NCBI RefSeq assembly: GCF_018128965.1
Contig: NZ_JAAEDH010000003.1
Span: 124,001-188,000 of the forward strand
Direction: 5' to 3'
DNA length: 64,000 nucleotides
Origin: Plastoroseomonas arctica
GTDB lineage: Bacteria > Pseudomonadota > Alphaproteobacteria > Acetobacterales > Acetobacteraceae
Shown: in pieces, positions 49,663-63,030 of the stretch
How the letters are laid out: every line of letters begins with the position of its first letter
Position numbering within the stretch: the stretch's first letter is position 1
Program-made: the position numbers and the translations under genes
The notes under the pieces: generated by a model
Database searches by the model: none
Told to the model about the DNA's origin: nothing
The model's input: only the letters and a program-made list of their open reading frames with translations

Positions 49663-50610
49663 TCAGCCCCTCGCATCGGCCAGGACGGAGGCGAGGGTGC
49701 GCTCCGCCAGGGTCACCTTGAACGCGTTCTCATGGGTCGGGCGCGCGCCCGACAGGATCGCGGCCATCGCCGGCTTCGCACCGCGCGGCAGCTCGCGCTC
49801 GGCCGCCTCCACGCGCCATGGCCGGTGTGCGACGCCGCCGAGTGCCACGCGCCCGCTGCCATCGGGCTGCACCACGGCAGCGACCGAGACCAGCGCGAAT
49901 GCGTAGGAGGCCCGGTCGCGGACCTTCTTGTAGAAGTGCTTGCCCCCGAGCGGTGCGGGCAGCGTCACGCCGGTGATGAACTCGCCGGCCTCCAGCGCGG
50001 TCTCGACATGCGGCGTGTCGCCGGGCAGGCGGTGGAATTCGGCGATGGGGATGCGCCGCGTGGCACCATCGGCCTTGACCGTCTCAACCACGGCGTCGAG
50101 TGCGCGCATGGCGACGGCCATGTCGCTCGGGTGCGTCGCGATGCAGGCTTCACTGGCGCCGATCACGGCGAGCTGGCGGGTAATGCCGCCGATCGCGGAA
50201 CATCCGCTGCCGGGCTGGCGTTTGTTGCACGGCTGGTTGGTGTCGTAGAAATACGGGCAGCGCGTGCGCTGCAGCAGGTTGCCCGCCGTAGTCGCCTTGT
50301 TGCGCAGCTGCCCCGACGCGCCGGCGAGCAGGGCGCGCGACAGCACGGCGTAGTCGCGCCGTACGCGCGCATCAGCAGCCAGCTCGGTGTTGCGAACTAG
50401 CGCGCCGATGTGCAGCCCGCCTTCCGGCGTCGGCTCGATACGGTCCAGACCCAGGCCGTTCACGTCGATCAGATGCGTCGGCGTCTCGATCTGCAGCTTC
50501 ATCAGGTCGATCAGGTTCGTCCCGCCGGCGATGAACCGCGCTCCCGGCTGGCGCGCGGCGGCGGCCGCCTCGCTAGGGTTACGGGCGCGCTCATAGGTGA
50601 AGGGCTTCAT
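49663..50610 (-). CDS. paoB: aldehyde oxidoreductase FAD-binding subunit (PaoB-like) with 4Fe-4S site
   Basis: This 315-residue flavoprotein of the xanthine dehydrogenase medium-subunit family has an N-terminal FAD loop '[16 protein letters not shown]' and '[22 protein letters not shown]'-type core. It has Cys118, Cys128, Cys137 and Cys156 in an insertion ('[21 protein letters not shown]'), matching the extra [4Fe-4S] cluster of PaoB. Its ATG (50610) overlaps the stop of paoA (ATGA). Confidence 0.88.
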   Translation of the reverse strand: MKPFTYERARNPSEAAAAARQPGARFIAGGTNLIDLMKLQIETPTHLIDVNGLGLDRIEPTPEGGLHIGALVRNTELAADARVRRDYAVLSRALLAGASGQLRNKATTAGNLLQRTRCPYFYDTNQPCNKRQPGSGCSAIGGITRQLAVIGASEACIATHPSDMAVAMRALDAVVETVKADGATRRIPIAEFHRLPGDTPHVETALEAGEFITGVTLPAPLGGKHFYKKVRDRASYAFALVSVAAVVQPDGSGRVALGGVAHRPWRVEAAERELPRGAKPAMAAILSGARPTHENAFKVTLAERTLASVLADARG

Positions 50611-51257
50611 GCCTGCCTCCCGGCGACTTCGGTGATCGCGTCGACGATGTTGGAATAGGCGCCGCAGCGGCAGATGTTGCCGCTCATGCGCTCGCGGATT
50701 TCCTCGGGCGTGACCTGCGCGGTGGCGACGAGGTCGGCCGAGACATGGCTGGGGATGCCGGCCTTGATCTCGTCGAGCATCGCGACCGAGGCGCAAATCT
50801 GGCCCGGCGTGCAGTAGCCGCACTGGTACCCGTCATGCTTGACGAAGGCCGCCTGCATCGGGTGCAGATTGTCCGGCTGGCCGAGGCCCTCGATGGTCGT
50901 GACCGCCTCGCCTTCATGCATCACCGCGAGGGTGAGGCAGGAGTAGATGCGCCGTCCCTCGACAATGACGGTGCAGGCGCCGCACTGGCCGTGGTCGCAG
51001 CCCTTCTTGCTGCCCGTCAGCTGCAGATGCTCGCGCAGGGCGTCGAGCAGCGTGGTGCGCGGGTCGAGCTCGAGCTCGCGCGCGGCGCCATTCACGCGCA
51101 GGGAGAATTTCGCCATCGCGGGGGCTCCGGGGCTGGGGGTTGCGATGGCGGCGGGCGCGGTTTGCGCGTCGACGGCGCCCGGCACAGTGGCCGCGGTCGT
51201 GGCGGCCGCGGCGACGAGCGCGCGACGCGATATCGTGGGATGGCCAGGTGAACGCAT
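50607..51257 (-). CDS. paoA: aldehyde oxidoreductase 2Fe-2S subunit with Tat signal (PaoA-like)
   Basis: This 216-residue protein has a Tat signal ([16 protein letters not shown], residues 10-25), an Ala/Pro linker and two [2Fe-2S] domains: '[12 protein letters not shown]...IYSC' (plant-type) and 'QCGYCTPGQ...NICRCG'. Only this subunit has the signal, so the folded complex should be exported to the periplasm by hitch-hiking. It is the first gene of paoABC. The ATG at 51257 is supported by the signal peptide. Confidence 0.9.
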   Translation of the reverse strand: MRSPGHPTISRRALVAAAATTAATVPGAVDAQTAPAAIATPSPGAPAMAKFSLRVNGAARELELDPRTTLLDALREHLQLTGSKKGCDHGQCGACTVIVEGRRIYSCLTLAVMHEGEAVTTIEGLGQPDNLHPMQAAFVKHDGYQCGYCTPGQICASVAMLDEIKAGIPSHVSADLVATAQVTPEEIRERMSGNICRCGAYSNIVDAITEVAGRQA

Positions 51258-51410
51258 GGCATCCGATCCTTCTTGTCTGGGGGCGCGCCTCGATCGGGTG
51301 CGCGATGCCGCTGGTGGCCAGGCTCGCCTGGCAGGTGCCGGGGGAACGCCCCCGCCGGCGTCAGGTTGCGCCGCCGCGACGTGACGTGCGGGAGGAACGC
51401 AGGATGCGCC

Positions 51411-51806
51411 TCAGCGCCGGTAATCCGCGTCGCTCACCTTCTCCATCCAATCCACCGGCGAACCGTTCAGCTTCTCCTGGATGGCGATGTGGGACATCGC
51501 GGTGGTGGGCGTCGCGCCGTGCCAATGCTTCTCGCCGGGGGCGAACCAGACGACGTCGCCGGGGCGGATTTCCTCGACCGGCCCGCCCTCACGCTGCACC
51601 CAGCCGCAGCCCGTGGTGACGAGCAGCGTCTGACCCAGGGGATGGGTGTGCCAGGCGGTGCGGGCGCCGGGTTCGAAGGTGACCAGCGCGCCGCCGACGC
51701 GCGCGGGGTCAGGCGGGCTGAACAGCGGGTCGATGCGCACCGTGCCGGTGAACCACTCGGCCGGTCCCTTGCCCGAGGCATGTGATCCTGCCCGCGTGAT
51801 CTCCAT
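51411..51806 (-). CDS. cupin domain protein
   Basis: This 131-residue single-cupin protein has metal-ligand motif 1 '[13 protein letters not shown]' (His53, His55, Gln59) and motif 2 '[11 protein letters not shown]' (His94 or His96). Such small cupins can be quercetinase/dioxygenase-like or carboxymuconolactone-type enzymes; the '[18 protein letters not shown]...[17 protein letters not shown]' layout, quoted here in part, is shared with carboxymuconolactone-decarboxylase-associated cupins. Function unassigned. It stands alone between the pao genes and xerC. Confidence 0.82.
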   Translation of the reverse strand: MEITRAGSHASGKGPAEWFTGTVRIDPLFSPPDPARVGGALVTFEPGARTAWHTHPLGQTLLVTTGCGWVQREGGPVEEIRPGDVVWFAPGEKHWHGATPTTAMSHIAIQEKLNGSPVDWMEKVSDADYRR

Positions 51807-51891
51807 CGCCGCTCTCCTCGCGTGTACGCCACGAGAGATGGGGCCGGGCCTGCCGAGGATCAGGCGTGACAGCGCGGATGTGAGGTGGGCG

Positions 51892-52821
51892 TCAGGCCCG
51901 CGGGTGCGCCCGGCGCCAGGTTTCCAGAAGGGCCACGGCGTCGACCGCGGTGTAGCGCTGCGTGGTGCTGAGGCTCGCATGGCCGAGCAGTTCCTGGATC
52001 GCGCGCAGATCCGCGCCGCCGCCGAGCAGGTGGGTGGCGAAGGAGTGCCGCAGCGCGTGGGGCGTGGCGTGTTCGGGGATGCCGGCGAGGCGGCGATACT
52101 CGCGCAATGATCGTTGCGCCACCGCCGGATCGAGCCGGTCGCCGCGGGCGCCGATAAAGAGGGGGGCGTCGGGCGCGGCGCCGGCACGGTGGGCCAGCCA
52201 GGCGGCCATGGCGTCGCGGATGACGGGCAGGATAGGGACGATGCGTTCCTTGCCGCCCTTGCCGGTGATGCGCAGCGAGGCGTCGGAGCCCGGCAGCGGC
52301 GCGTCGCGGATATTCAGGGCGAGGGCTTCGGCGATGCGGAGGCCGGCGCCGTAGAGAAGCGTGAACAGCGCCACGTCGCGGGCGGCCTGCAGGGGCGCCA
52401 GAGGGTGGCGCGCCGGGTCGTAGCGGGAGCCGATCCGGGTCGTGATGTCCTTCGCGTCGGCGGCGTTCAGCGCGCGCGGGACGGGCGGCTTGGGGCGCGG
52501 GCCGCGCATGGCCGCGAGGGGGAGGGCCGCCATCCCGTGCCGGCGCGTGAGGTGTCGCAGGAACCCTCGCACGGCCGCGAGCGCGCGGGCGCGGGAGGCG
52601 GCGGCAAGGCCATCGGCGGCGCGCTGGGCGAGGAAGGCGCGGAAGTCGGTGGGCTTGAGCGTGCCGAGGGCGGCGAGGTCCGGGGTTTGGCCCAGGTGTT
52701 GGGTGAGAAAGCCCAGGAAGGTTGCAATGTCGCGTTGGTAGGCTTCGAGCGTGTGCGGGCTGGCACGCCGTTCCGAGGCGAGGAAGCCGAGATAGGCGGA
52801 GAGCGCCTGGTCGCCGGTCAT
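51892..52821 (-). CDS. xerC: tyrosine recombinase XerC
   Basis: This 309-residue site-specific recombinase has a full catalytic set: Arg162 ('[11 protein letters not shown]'), Lys188 ('[10 protein letters not shown]'), His255 and Arg258 ('[11 protein letters not shown]'), His281 ('[13 protein letters not shown]') and Tyr290. XerC resolves chromosome dimers at dif with XerD. The location directly after a DUF484 gene is typical, and the ATG overlaps the DUF484 stop (52818-52821). No integrated element surrounds it, supporting a housekeeping role over an integrase. Confidence 0.92.
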   Translation of the reverse strand: MTGDQALSAYLGFLASERRASPHTLEAYQRDIATFLGFLTQHLGQTPDLAALGTLKPTDFRAFLAQRAADGLAAASRARALAAVRGFLRHLTRRHGMAALPLAAMRGPRPKPPVPRALNAADAKDITTRIGSRYDPARHPLAPLQAARDVALFTLLYGAGLRIAEALALNIRDAPLPGSDASLRITGKGGKERIVPILPVIRDAMAAWLAHRAGAAPDAPLFIGARGDRLDPAVAQRSLREYRRLAGIPEHATPHALRHSFATHLLGGGADLRAIQELLGHASLSTTQRYTAVDAVALLETWRRAHPRA

Positions 52822-53444
52822 CGCGCGAGGGCGGCGGCCACCGCGCGGCCGAGGAAGGCGAGTTGGGGTGCGGCGTGGCTTTCGGGCAGGGCCGCCGCCT
52901 CGCGCGCGCCGAGCGCGATCAGCATGGGCACGGGTCCTGGGACACGGGCGAGTGCATCGCGGGCGATGAGTGGCGCCTGTTCGGCGTGAAGCAGGGCAGT
53001 CTCCAGCGGGGCGGCGCGCACCACGGCCTCGCGCCCGGCGCCGATGAGGCGGAGCACGCTGCCTGCGGGCAGCGGCAGCACGCCGCGCCGCGCAGGGGCT
53101 TCGGCGGCCAGGGTGCAGCTGTCGATGCCGAGCAGGGCGGGCAGTTCATGAGACACGGCATCGACCGCATCGCGCGTGCGCATCAGCGCGAGGACCGCGC
53201 GCGCGACGCGGTCCGAGAACCCATCCTGCGCGCGGCCCTGGGCGAGCATGCGGGCGAGTTCGACCTCGAGGGCGGACATCTTCGCGCGTTCGGCCGCGAT
53301 CATTGCGGCCATGTGGTCGGCCATCGCCTCGCCGTGCAGGCGCTTTGGGGGCGTCAGCACCGTGTAGAGCTTCGGCCGCTCCGCGAGGAAGTGCGGGTGG
53401 CCGCGCAGCCAGGCCTCGACCGCGTCGGGGCCCAGCTCGGTCAC
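52818..53444 (-). CDS. DUF484 family protein
   Basis: This 208-residue GAF-like protein starts at GTG 53444 as [27 protein letters not shown], matching the 'V..YL..HP.FF...' opening of DUF484. Function is unknown although the gene is regularly beside xerC. The GTG overlaps the transaldolase stop (GTGA), and its own stop overlaps xerC, so the three are coupled. A coiled middle segment ('[19 protein letters not shown]') precedes the GAF-like part. Confidence 0.86.
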   Translation of the reverse strand: MTELGPDAVEAWLRGHPHFLAERPKLYTVLTPPKRLHGEAMADHMAAMIAAERAKMSALEVELARMLAQGRAQDGFSDRVARAVLALMRTRDAVDAVSHELPALLGIDSCTLAAEAPARRGVLPLPAGSVLRLIGAGREAVVRAAPLETALLHAEQAPLIARDALARVPGPVPMLIALGAREAAALPESHAAPQLAFLGRAVAAALAR

Positions 53445-54097
53445 AGGATGGACTGCCCGGTCTTCTTCCAATCGGCGAGGAAGGCGTCGAGCCCCTTGTC
53501 GGTCAGCGGGTGCTTCATCAGCTGGCGAATGACGGCTGGCGGCAGCGTCGCCACGTGCGCGCCAAGCTTCGCCGACTGCACGACATGGACGGGGTGGCGG
53601 ATCGAGGCCACCAGAACTTCGGTCGTGAGCGCGGGGTAGTTGTTGTAGATCTCAACGATGTCCGCGATCAGCTCCATCCCGTCCTGGCCGATATCGTCGA
53701 GCCGGCCCACGAAGGGCGAGATGAAGGTGGCCCCGGCCTTGGCCGCGAGCAGCGCCTGGGCGGCGGAGAAGCATAGCGTGACGTTGACCATAGCACCCTC
53801 GCCGGACAGGCGTCGGCAGGCGATGAGTCCGGCCTCGGTCAGCGGCACCTTCACGCAGACGTTCGCCGCGATGGTGCGCAGGAAGCGGCCCTCGGCGAGC
53901 ATGCCCTCGGCGTCGGTGGCGGTGACCTCGGCAGAGACGGGGCCGGGGGTGATGTCGCAGATCTCGGCGATCACCTGCTTCATGTCGCGGCCTGACTTGG
54001 CGATGAGCGACGGGTTGGTGGTCACGCCATCGAGCAGACCGGTGTCCATGAGCGAGCGGATCTCGCCGACATCGGCGGTATCGACGAAGAACTTCAT
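53441..54097 (-). CDS. tal: transaldolase / fructose-6-phosphate aldolase (short TalC type)
   Basis: This 218-residue TIM-barrel enzyme starts [34 protein letters not shown], with the Schiff-base Lys83 in 'NVCVKVPLT'. Length and sequence match the short MipB/TalC subfamily, which includes transaldolases and fructose-6-phosphate aldolases; transaldolase of the pentose phosphate pathway is the usual role in alphaproteobacteria. It heads the run tal-DUF484-xerC and is divergent from priA. Confidence 0.93.
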   Translation of the reverse strand: MKFFVDTADVGEIRSLMDTGLLDGVTTNPSLIAKSGRDMKQVIAEICDITPGPVSAEVTATDAEGMLAEGRFLRTIAANVCVKVPLTEAGLIACRRLSGEGAMVNVTLCFSAAQALLAAKAGATFISPFVGRLDDIGQDGMELIADIVEIYNNYPALTTEVLVASIRHPVHVVQSAKLGAHVATLPPAVIRQLMKHPLTDKGLDAFLADWKKTGQSIL

Positions 54098-54118
54098 GCG
54101 CGGGATTCCTGGGTGAGC

Positions 54119-56329
54119 ATGCCCGACCCTACCCCATTCGCGCTCACCCCCGAAAGCGCCGCGTCGGTTCGTGTCCGGGTGCTGCTGCCGCTGCCGCTGG
54201 CGGACGCCTATGACTACCGCGTGCCGACGGGCATGGACGCCGCATCCGGCGACATCGTTCTGGTCCCGCTCGGCAAGCGGCAGGAAATCGGCGTGGTCTG
54301 GGACGGCGATGCCGACCCCACGCTCCCCGAGCGCAAGCTGCGCGACATCATTGGCCGGCTGGACGTGTCGCCGATGACGGCCAGCTTGCGCGCCTTCATC
54401 GACTGGGTGGCGCAGTACACGCTCAGCCCGCCGGGCGCGGTGCTGCGCATGGCGCTGTCGAGTCCCTCCGCGTTGGAGGCCCAGCCGATGCAGGCTGGCT
54501 GGACGCTGGCCGAACCGCCGGCGGACCAGCGGCTGACGCCAGCGAGGAAGCGTGTCCTCGCCCAGCTCTCGCCCGGGCTGGTGGTGGGGGGGACCACGCT
54601 GGCCGAGGTGGCGGGGGTCTCGCCGGGCGTGGTGCGCGGCCTGGCTGATGCAGGCTTCCTCCGCCCCGCGCCCTTGCCGCGCGGCAGGGCCTTCGCCCGC
54701 CCCGACCCCGACTTCCCCGGCCCGAGCCTGGCCGAGGATCAGGCCATCGCCGCCGAGGCGCTGCGCGCGTCCGTCGCCGCGCGCGCCTATGGCGTGACGC
54801 TGCTCAGCGGCGTCACCGGCTCAGGCAAGACCGAGGTGTATTTCGAAGCCGTTGCCGAAGCCCTGCGGCAGGGCCGCCAGGCGCTCGTGCTGCTGCCGGA
54901 AATCGCCCTCTCCGCGCAATGGCTGGACCGCTTCCGCGCCCGCTTCGGCGTCGCGCCCGCGCTGTGGCATTCCGAGCTGACCTCGCGCACCCGGCGCGTC
55001 ACCTGGCGCGCGGTCTCCGAAGGCGAGGCCCAGGTCCTGGTCGGCGCCCGCTCCGCGCTGTTCCTGCCCTTCCCCGACCTCGGCCTGATCGTGGTCGACG
55101 AGGAGCATGAGACGGCCTTCAAGCAGGAGGAGGGCGTGGTCTACCACGCGCGCGACATGGCCGTGGTGCGCGCCCGCCTGGCCGAGGCGCCCTGCGTGCT
55201 GGTCAGCGCGACGCCGTCGCTGGAAACCCGCAACAATGCCGAGACCGGGCGCTACGCCCTGCTCGACCTGCCGGCGCGGCACGGCGGCGCGGTGCTGCCG
55301 GAGGTCGCGGTCGTCGACCTTCGCCGCGACCCGCCGCCGCGCGGCCGCTTCCTCAGCCCGGTACTGGCCGATGCCGTCTCCGCCACACTGGCGCGCGGCG
55401 AGCAGGCGATGCTGTTCCTCAACCGCCGCGGCTACGCGCCGATGACGCTGTGCCGCAGCTGCGGCCACCGCATGCAATGCCCCAACTGCTCCGCCTGGCT
55501 GGTCGAGCATCGCGCGCACAAGCGCCTGCAATGCCACCATTGCGGCCACACCGAACCGCCACCCGCCCAATGCCCGCAATGCGCCGCACCCAACTCCCTG
55601 GTGCCGATCGGTCCAGGGATCGAGCGCGTGCTGGAGGAGTCGGTCGCGCTCTGGCCCGAGGCGCGGGTCATCGTCATGGCGTCGGACACGCTGCCCGGAC
55701 CGGCCGCCGCGGCGGCCGCCGCGCGCGCGATCGAGGCGCGCGAGGTGGACCTGCTCATCGGAACCCAGATCATGGCCAAGGGCTGGCACTTCCCGCACCT
55801 CACCCTGGTGGGCGTGGTGGACGCGGATCTCGGCCTTGCCGGCGGCGACCTGCGCGCCGCCGAACGCACGGTGCAGCTGCTGCACCAGGTGGCCGGCCGG
55901 GCAGGGCGCGAAGCGGCACGCGGGCGCGTGCTGCTGCAGAGCTTCAACCCCGATCATCCGGTGATGCAGGCGCTGGTTTCGGGGAATCTCGAAAGCTTCA
56001 TGGAAGCCGAGTCCGCCGCCCGCCGCCCCGGCCATTGGCCGCCCTTCGGCCGCCTCGCCGCGCTGATCGTCAGCAGCGAGGAGGAGCGCGCCGCCGACCG
56101 CGTGGCCCGCGACCTCGGCCTCGCCGCACCCGCCATGGAGGGCGTGCAGGTCCTCGGCCCGGCGCCCGCCCCGCTGGCCCTTCTGCGCGGGCGGCACCGG
56201 CGGCGCCTGCTGCTCAAGGCGCGGCGCGGCATCGCGGTGCAGCCCTTGCTGCGGGAATGGCTGGCGCGGGTGGCTATACCCGCAAGTGTAAAGGTGCAGG
56301 TGGACGTGGACCCGGTGGGCTTCCTCTGA
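54119..56329 (+). CDS. priA: primosomal replication restart helicase PriA
   Basis: This 736-residue superfamily 2 helicase has an N-terminal 3'-DNA-binding domain, Walker A 'GVTGSGKTE' (231-239), the DEEH box ('[12 protein letters not shown]'), the zinc-binding Cys cluster ('[17 protein letters not shown]' and '[10 protein letters not shown]...CPQC') and the helicase C-terminal motif '[11 protein letters not shown]'. It restarts stalled replication forks. ATG 54119 is preceded six bases upstream by an in-frame GTG. It directly precedes the ATP synthase genes, a common alphaproteobacterial arrangement. Confidence 0.95.
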   Translation: MPDPTPFALTPESAASVRVRVLLPLPLADAYDYRVPTGMDAASGDIVLVPLGKRQEIGVVWDGDADPTLPERKLRDIIGRLDVSPMTASLRAFIDWVAQYTLSPPGAVLRMALSSPSALEAQPMQAGWTLAEPPADQRLTPARKRVLAQLSPGLVVGGTTLAEVAGVSPGVVRGLADAGFLRPAPLPRGRAFARPDPDFPGPSLAEDQAIAAEALRASVAARAYGVTLLSGVTGSGKTEVYFEAVAEALRQGRQALVLLPEIALSAQWLDRFRARFGVAPALWHSELTSRTRRVTWRAVSEGEAQVLVGARSALFLPFPDLGLIVVDEEHETAFKQEEGVVYHARDMAVVRARLAEAPCVLVSATPSLETRNNAETGRYALLDLPARHGGAVLPEVAVVDLRRDPPPRGRFLSPVLADAVSATLARGEQAMLFLNRRGYAPMTLCRSCGHRMQCPNCSAWLVEHRAHKRLQCHHCGHTEPPPAQCPQCAAPNSLVPIGPGIERVLEESVALWPEARVIVMASDTLPGPAAAAAAARAIEAREVDLLIGTQIMAKGWHFPHLTLVGVVDADLGLAGGDLRAAERTVQLLHQVAGRAGREAARGRVLLQSFNPDHPVMQALVSGNLESFMEAESAARRPGHWPPFGRLAALIVSSEEERAADRVARDLGLAAPAMEGVQVLGPAPAPLALLRGRHRRRLLLKARRGIAVQPLLREWLARVAIPASVKVQVDVDPVGFL

Positions 56330-56340
56330 GGCGGGCAGCG

Positions 56341-56372
56341 GCGAAATTCATTTCCCCCGGCGCTTTCTGCCC
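56341..56372. repeat. degenerate single arm of the AT-rich repeat (copy D, tentative)
   Basis: GCGAAATTCATTTCCCCC, followed by CGGCGCTTTCT, resembles the GGGGAAATTC-TTTTCCCC-GCCTTTCT arm near 43.9 kb. It sits in the 180-base gap between priA and atpH. Confidence 0.35.
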
Positions 56373-56509
56373 CTGCATCAGTTGCGGCCCCGTTATCCCT
56401 ATGCTAACCGCAGCGCGCCGCCGGGGGGCGGGTTTCTGGCCCCTGACCACGCGCGGATCGTGCCAACCGCGGTGCCACGCGCGCTGCCAAGACAGGACCG
56501 TGATCGCCC

Positions 56510-57109
56510 GTGGCCGCTATCGACGAGACGATCGCTTCTGCCCAGACCACCACCGCCTCCGGCCTTGCCACGCGCTATGCGCAGGCGCTGCTCTCGCTCG
56601 CCGACGATGCGCGGCGCGAGGAGCCTGGTGCGATCGACCGCATCGCCGGCGACCTCGACCGGCTGTTCCAGCTGTGGCGCGAGGATGCCGATTTCCGCGC
56701 CTTCATCGCCGATCCGCGCATTGATGCCGCCTCGCAGCGCAACGCCGCCTTCGGCGTGATGGAACGCGCGGGCATCGGCAAGGAAGTGCATAATTTCATG
56801 GGCGTGCTGATCGCCAACCGCCGTCTCGGCGCCATGCCCGAGATCGCCGGCGCCTTCGGTGCCCTGCTCGCCGCCCGTCGCGGCCAGCAGACCGCCGAAG
56901 TCACCACCGCCCATGCGCTCACCGACGTGCAGCGCGCCGCCATCGCCGCGCGGCTCACGGATGCCGGCTATTCGGGCGTGCGCCTGGTCGAGCATCTCGA
57001 CCCGTCTTTGCTCGGGGGCCTGATCGTAAGGATCGGCTCCCGCCTGTACGACAATTCGATCAAATCCAAGCTGCAGCGCCTGCAGTACGCCATGAAGGGG
57101 GCCGCCTGA
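56510..57109 (+). CDS. atpH: ATP synthase F1 delta subunit
   Basis: This 199-residue protein starts at GTG 56510 as [31 protein letters not shown], with the OSCP-like 'RYAQALL' opening and the C-terminal '[32 protein letters not shown]'-type end (cited in part). It is part of the peripheral stalk that holds F1. First gene of atpHAGDC; the Fo genes are elsewhere, as is usual in alphaproteobacteria. atpA follows one base after its stop. The GTG start has only a distant AGGA upstream. Confidence 0.93.
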   Translation: MAAIDETIASAQTTTASGLATRYAQALLSLADDARREEPGAIDRIAGDLDRLFQLWREDADFRAFIADPRIDAASQRNAAFGVMERAGIGKEVHNFMGVLIANRRLGAMPEIAGAFGALLAARRGQQTAEVTTAHALTDVQRAAIAARLTDAGYSGVRLVEHLDPSLLGGLIVRIGSRLYDNSIKSKLQRLQYAMKGAA

Positions 57110-57110
57110 T

Positions 57111-58643
<1,533 letters not shown>

Positions 58644-58655
58644 AGGCCGCATCCC

Positions 58656-59540
58656 ATGGCCAGCCTCAAGATGCTGCGCATGCGGATCAACAGCGTGAAA
58701 TCCACGCGGAAGATCACGCAGGCGATGAAGATGGTGGCAGCCGCGAAGCTGCGCCGCGCGCAGTCCCAGGCGGAAGCCGCGCGGCCTTATGCCGAGCGGA
58801 TGGAGCGAATGCTCGCCTCGTTGGGCGCGGCCGTCGCGTCATCCCCGGATGCGCCGCCGCTGCTGGTCGGCACCGGGCGCGACCAGGTGCATCTGCTGGT
58901 GGTGATGACCGCGGATCGTGGTCTCGCCGGCGCGTTCAATTCCGGTGTGGGTCGCTTCGCCCGCGCCAGGGTCCGCGCTCTGGAGGCCGAGGGCAAGACG
59001 GTCAAGATCCTGTCCATCGGTCGCAAAGGCGCGGTCTATCTCAAGCGCGAATTCGCCTCCCGCTTCGTGGGCGAGGTCAGCTTCCAGGGCAAGAAGACCG
59101 TCGAATTCGCCGATGCGGCCGAAGTGGTGGCGAAGATTTCCGCCATGCTCGAAGCCGGCGAGTTCGACGTCTGCACGCTCATCTACAACCGCTTCAAGTC
59201 GGTGATCAGCCAGATCCCCTCCGAGCAGCGCCTGATCCCGGCGCCGCTGCCCGAGGTGCAGGAAGAGGCCAAGGCCGGCCCGCAGGCGGTCTACGAATAC
59301 GAGCCCTCGGAAGAGGAAATCCTCGCCGCCCTGCTGCCGCAGAATCTCGGCGTGCAGGTCTATCGCGCCATCCTGGAAAATTCCGCCGGCTTCTACGGCG
59401 CCCAGATGAACGCGATGGACAATGCCACGCGCAACGCCGGCGAGATGATCAACAAGCTCACGCTCAACTATAACCGCACGCGACAGGCCAACATCACCAA
59501 GGAGCTGATCGAGATCATCTCCGGTGCCGAGGCGGTCTGA
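58656..59540 (+). CDS. atpG: ATP synthase F1 gamma subunit
   Basis: This 294-residue central stalk subunit starts '[34 protein letters not shown]', quoted in part as [19 protein letters not shown], and ends with the conserved coiled helix '[19 protein letters not shown]...[19 protein letters not shown]' (partly quoted; here [11 protein letters not shown]). It rotates within alpha3beta3. It follows atpA by 12 bases; a 110-base gap separates it from atpD. Confidence 0.96.
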   Translation: MASLKMLRMRINSVKSTRKITQAMKMVAAAKLRRAQSQAEAARPYAERMERMLASLGAAVASSPDAPPLLVGTGRDQVHLLVVMTADRGLAGAFNSGVGRFARARVRALEAEGKTVKILSIGRKGAVYLKREFASRFVGEVSFQGKKTVEFADAAEVVAKISAMLEAGEFDVCTLIYNRFKSVISQIPSEQRLIPAPLPEVQEEAKAGPQAVYEYEPSEEEILAALLPQNLGVQVYRAILENSAGFYGAQMNAMDNATRNAGEMINKLTLNYNRTRQANITKELIEIISGAEAV

Positions 59541-59584
59541 GAGTTTGCGGCCGAGCGTCCGTGGCGCGAGCCACGCGGAATTGA

Positions 59585-61078
<1,494 letters not shown>

Positions 61079-61087
61079 GGCATCCCC

Positions 61088-61501
61088 ATGGCCGGCACCT
61101 TCCAGCTCGAACTCGTCTCCCCGGCGCGGCTGCTGCTCAGCCGCCCGGTTGAGATGGCGGTCATCCCCGCGGCCGAAGGCGAGATGGGCGTGCTGCCCGG
61201 CCATGCGCCGATGATCGTGGCCCTCCGCGGCGGCGTCATCAGCGTCACCGAGGGCGGCCAGGTCACCGAGCACCTCTTCGTCAATGGCGGCTTCGCCGAG
61301 ATCACGCCCGAACGCGTCACCGTGCTCGCCGATGACGCGACGCCGGTCGCGAACCTGTCCAAGGCCGCCGCGGCGACTGCTCTGGCACAGGCCGAGGCCG
61401 GCATGGTGGACCTTCAGTCCAGCACGCCGGAAAAGCGCGACCAGGCCATGGTGGCCCTGCTCTCCGCCCAGGCGATGGTCGCCACCGCCGAAGCACCCTG
61501 A
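61088..61501 (+). CDS. atpC: ATP synthase F1 epsilon subunit
   Basis: This 137-residue protein starts MAGTFQLELVSPARLLLSRPVEMAVIPAAEGEMGVLPGHAPMI, cited in part: the 'EGEMGVLPGHAPM' segment is the epsilon-subunit signature, followed by the beta-sandwich and a C-terminal helical region ('SKAAAATALAQAEA'). It links the central stalk to the c-ring and may inhibit ATP hydrolysis. Last gene of atpHAGDC; nothing recognisable fills the 207 bases that follow it. Confidence 0.95.
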   Translation: MAGTFQLELVSPARLLLSRPVEMAVIPAAEGEMGVLPGHAPMIVALRGGVISVTEGGQVTEHLFVNGGFAEITPERVTVLADDATPVANLSKAAAATALAQAEAGMVDLQSSTPEKRDQAMVALLSAQAMVATAEAP

Positions 61502-61708
61502 GCCCGTCCGGGCCTGGATCTTATCTGGGGACCATCATTCTCGACGCGATTGTTTCACCGGTCCGGGCGCGCACAATCCCGCATTTCGCCTTGAATCCCG
61601 CGCTGTGCTACGCAACCTGGGAAGTTGGTTGACGGAGCCTTGACGGGCGTCACCAGGATGTCGCGCCCATCGCATCGTGCTTTGGTGTGATGAACGAGTG
61701 GGGACCGG

Positions 61709-62569
61709 ATGAAGCACTGGCATATCGATCAGATCGCCTGGGACAAGTTCGATCCCGGCAAAGTCGATCCCGCGATCGTGCCGCTGGTCAAGGCCGCCGC
61801 CATGGTCGAGCGCAATGCGACCGACTACACCGCCTACCTCAATAACGTCTTCCGCGACGACCCCGCCTTCTGCGCTGCCGCCGACAACTGGGCCGTCGAG
61901 GAGATCCAGCACGGCGACGCGCTCGGCCGCTGGGGCATGTGCGCCGACCCATCGTGGGATTTCGAGGCCGCCTTCGCCCGCTACCGCGCCGGCTACAAGA
62001 TCGAGACCTCCGTCGACGCCTCCATCCGCGGCTCCCGCACCGGCGAGCTCATCGCGCGCTGCATGGTCGAGACCGGCACGTCGAGCTACTACACCGCGCT
62101 TGGCGACTCGACCGAGGAGCCGGTGCTGCGCGAGGTCTGCCGCCTGATCGCCGCGGACGAATACCGCCACTTCAAGCTGTTCTACGACCACATGAGGCGC
62201 TACCTCGGCCGCGAGAACCTCGGTTTCGTCCAGCGCCTGCGCGTCGCCCTCGGCCGCATCGGCGAGTCCGAGGATGACGAGCTCGCCTATGCCTATCATT
62301 GCGGCAACGAGGGTGACGGCACCCCCTACAATCATGAGCGCTGCATCGCCGGCTACATGGGCCGCGCGATGGGCTTCTACCGCTATCGCCATATCGAGCG
62401 CAGCACCGCGATGGTGTTCAAGTCGATCGGGCTTGACCCGCGCGGCCGCATGTCCTCCGTCGCGGCGCGGGCCGGGTGGCGGCTGATGCAATGGCGACGA
62501 GAGCGGTTTCTCGCGACGCTGCGCCGCGCCGCGAACGAGAACGCCCCCGGGCTTGACAAGGCGGCCTGA
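61709..62569 (+). CDS. ferritin-like diiron protein
   Basis: This 286-residue soluble protein has four spaced carboxylate/His motifs typical of a ferritin-like diiron site: Glu34 ('MVERNATDY'), Glu65-x-x-His68 ('WAVEEIQHGD'), Glu121 ('RCMVETGTSSYY') and Glu151-x-x-His154 ('AADEYRHFKLF'). The E...ExxH...E...ExxH order is that of acyl-ACP desaturase/ribonucleotide-reductase-like oxidases. The C-terminal third ('AYHCGNEGDGTPYNHERCIAGYMGRAMGFYRY', in pieces) is not recognised. The specific reaction is unknown. It stands alone 207 bases after atpC. Confidence 0.8.
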   Translation: MKHWHIDQIAWDKFDPGKVDPAIVPLVKAAAMVERNATDYTAYLNNVFRDDPAFCAAADNWAVEEIQHGDALGRWGMCADPSWDFEAAFARYRAGYKIETSVDASIRGSRTGELIARCMVETGTSSYYTALGDSTEEPVLREVCRLIAADEYRHFKLFYDHMRRYLGRENLGFVQRLRVALGRIGESEDDELAYAYHCGNEGDGTPYNHERCIAGYMGRAMGFYRYRHIERSTAMVFKSIGLDPRGRMSSVAARAGWRLMQWRRERFLATLRRAANENAPGLDKAA

Positions 62570-62638
62570 AACTCCAGCGTCACGCAAACGTTGGTTCTTC
62601 GTTGCCAGATTGTTGGCTCTCACGAAGGAACAAACACG

Positions 62639-62986
62639 ATGCGCGTTCTCCGCCTTCTTGCCCCCCTCGCCCTGGTGATCGGCGTCGCCGCCTGTGCCGA
62701 CAGCCGCTCCGATCCGCCGGGCACTGCCGCGGGCCGGGCTGTGGACCGCGCCGCCGGGACCAACACCTCAGGCGCCTACCCCGCGCAGTCCGATGGCCGC
62801 CCGGGCAACCCGCCCGGCACCGCCGCCGAGCGCACGCTCGACCGCAACGCCGGGACCAACACCTCGGGCGCCTACCCCGCGCAGTCCGATGGCCGTCCGG
62901 GCAACCCGCCTGGCACCGCCGCCCAGCGCGCCTATGACCGTCAGACCGGTTCGAACACCTCGGGCGCCTACCCGCAGAACCGCTGA
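62639..62986 (+). CDS. small lipoprotein built of 32-residue tandem repeats
   Basis: This 115-residue protein has a lipoprotein signal (MRVLRLLAPLALVIGVAAC, Cys at 19 or nearby) followed by three copies of a roughly 32-residue unit with core 'PPGTAA.R..DR.AGTNTSG' and 'AYPAQSDGRPGN'. The last copy ends 'SGAYPQNR'. The repeats are nearly identical at DNA level (about 96-base period), which suggests recent expansion or copy-number variation. Hydrophilic, Gly/Pro/Asn-rich; no family recognised. A good GAAGGA site precedes the ATG, and a strong terminator follows. Confidence 0.75.
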   Translation: MRVLRLLAPLALVIGVAACADSRSDPPGTAAGRAVDRAAGTNTSGAYPAQSDGRPGNPPGTAAERTLDRNAGTNTSGAYPAQSDGRPGNPPGTAAQRAYDRQTGSNTSGAYPQNR

Positions 62987-62996
62987 GCCTTGCGGC

Positions 62997-63016
62997 GCCG
63001 GGCCTTCGGGCCCGGC
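62997..63016 (+). other. GC-rich hairpin with TTCG tetraloop downstream of the repeat lipoprotein gene
   Basis: GCCGGGCC (62997-63004) and GGCCCGGC (63009-63016) enclose TTCG, a very stable RNA hairpin ten bases after the stop, just before the main terminator. It may protect the transcript's 3' end. Confidence 0.5.
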
Positions 63017-63030
63017 ACCGACACGGATTT

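Noticed and set aside
47629-50400. 923-codon open frame on the plus strand
   Set aside because: Antisense shadow of paoC and paoB, which carry complete cofactor motifs.
51892-52821. Tyrosine recombinase as marker of an integrated element
   Set aside because: Sequence, overlap with DUF484 and lack of flanking mobile genes or att-like repeats indicate housekeeping XerC.
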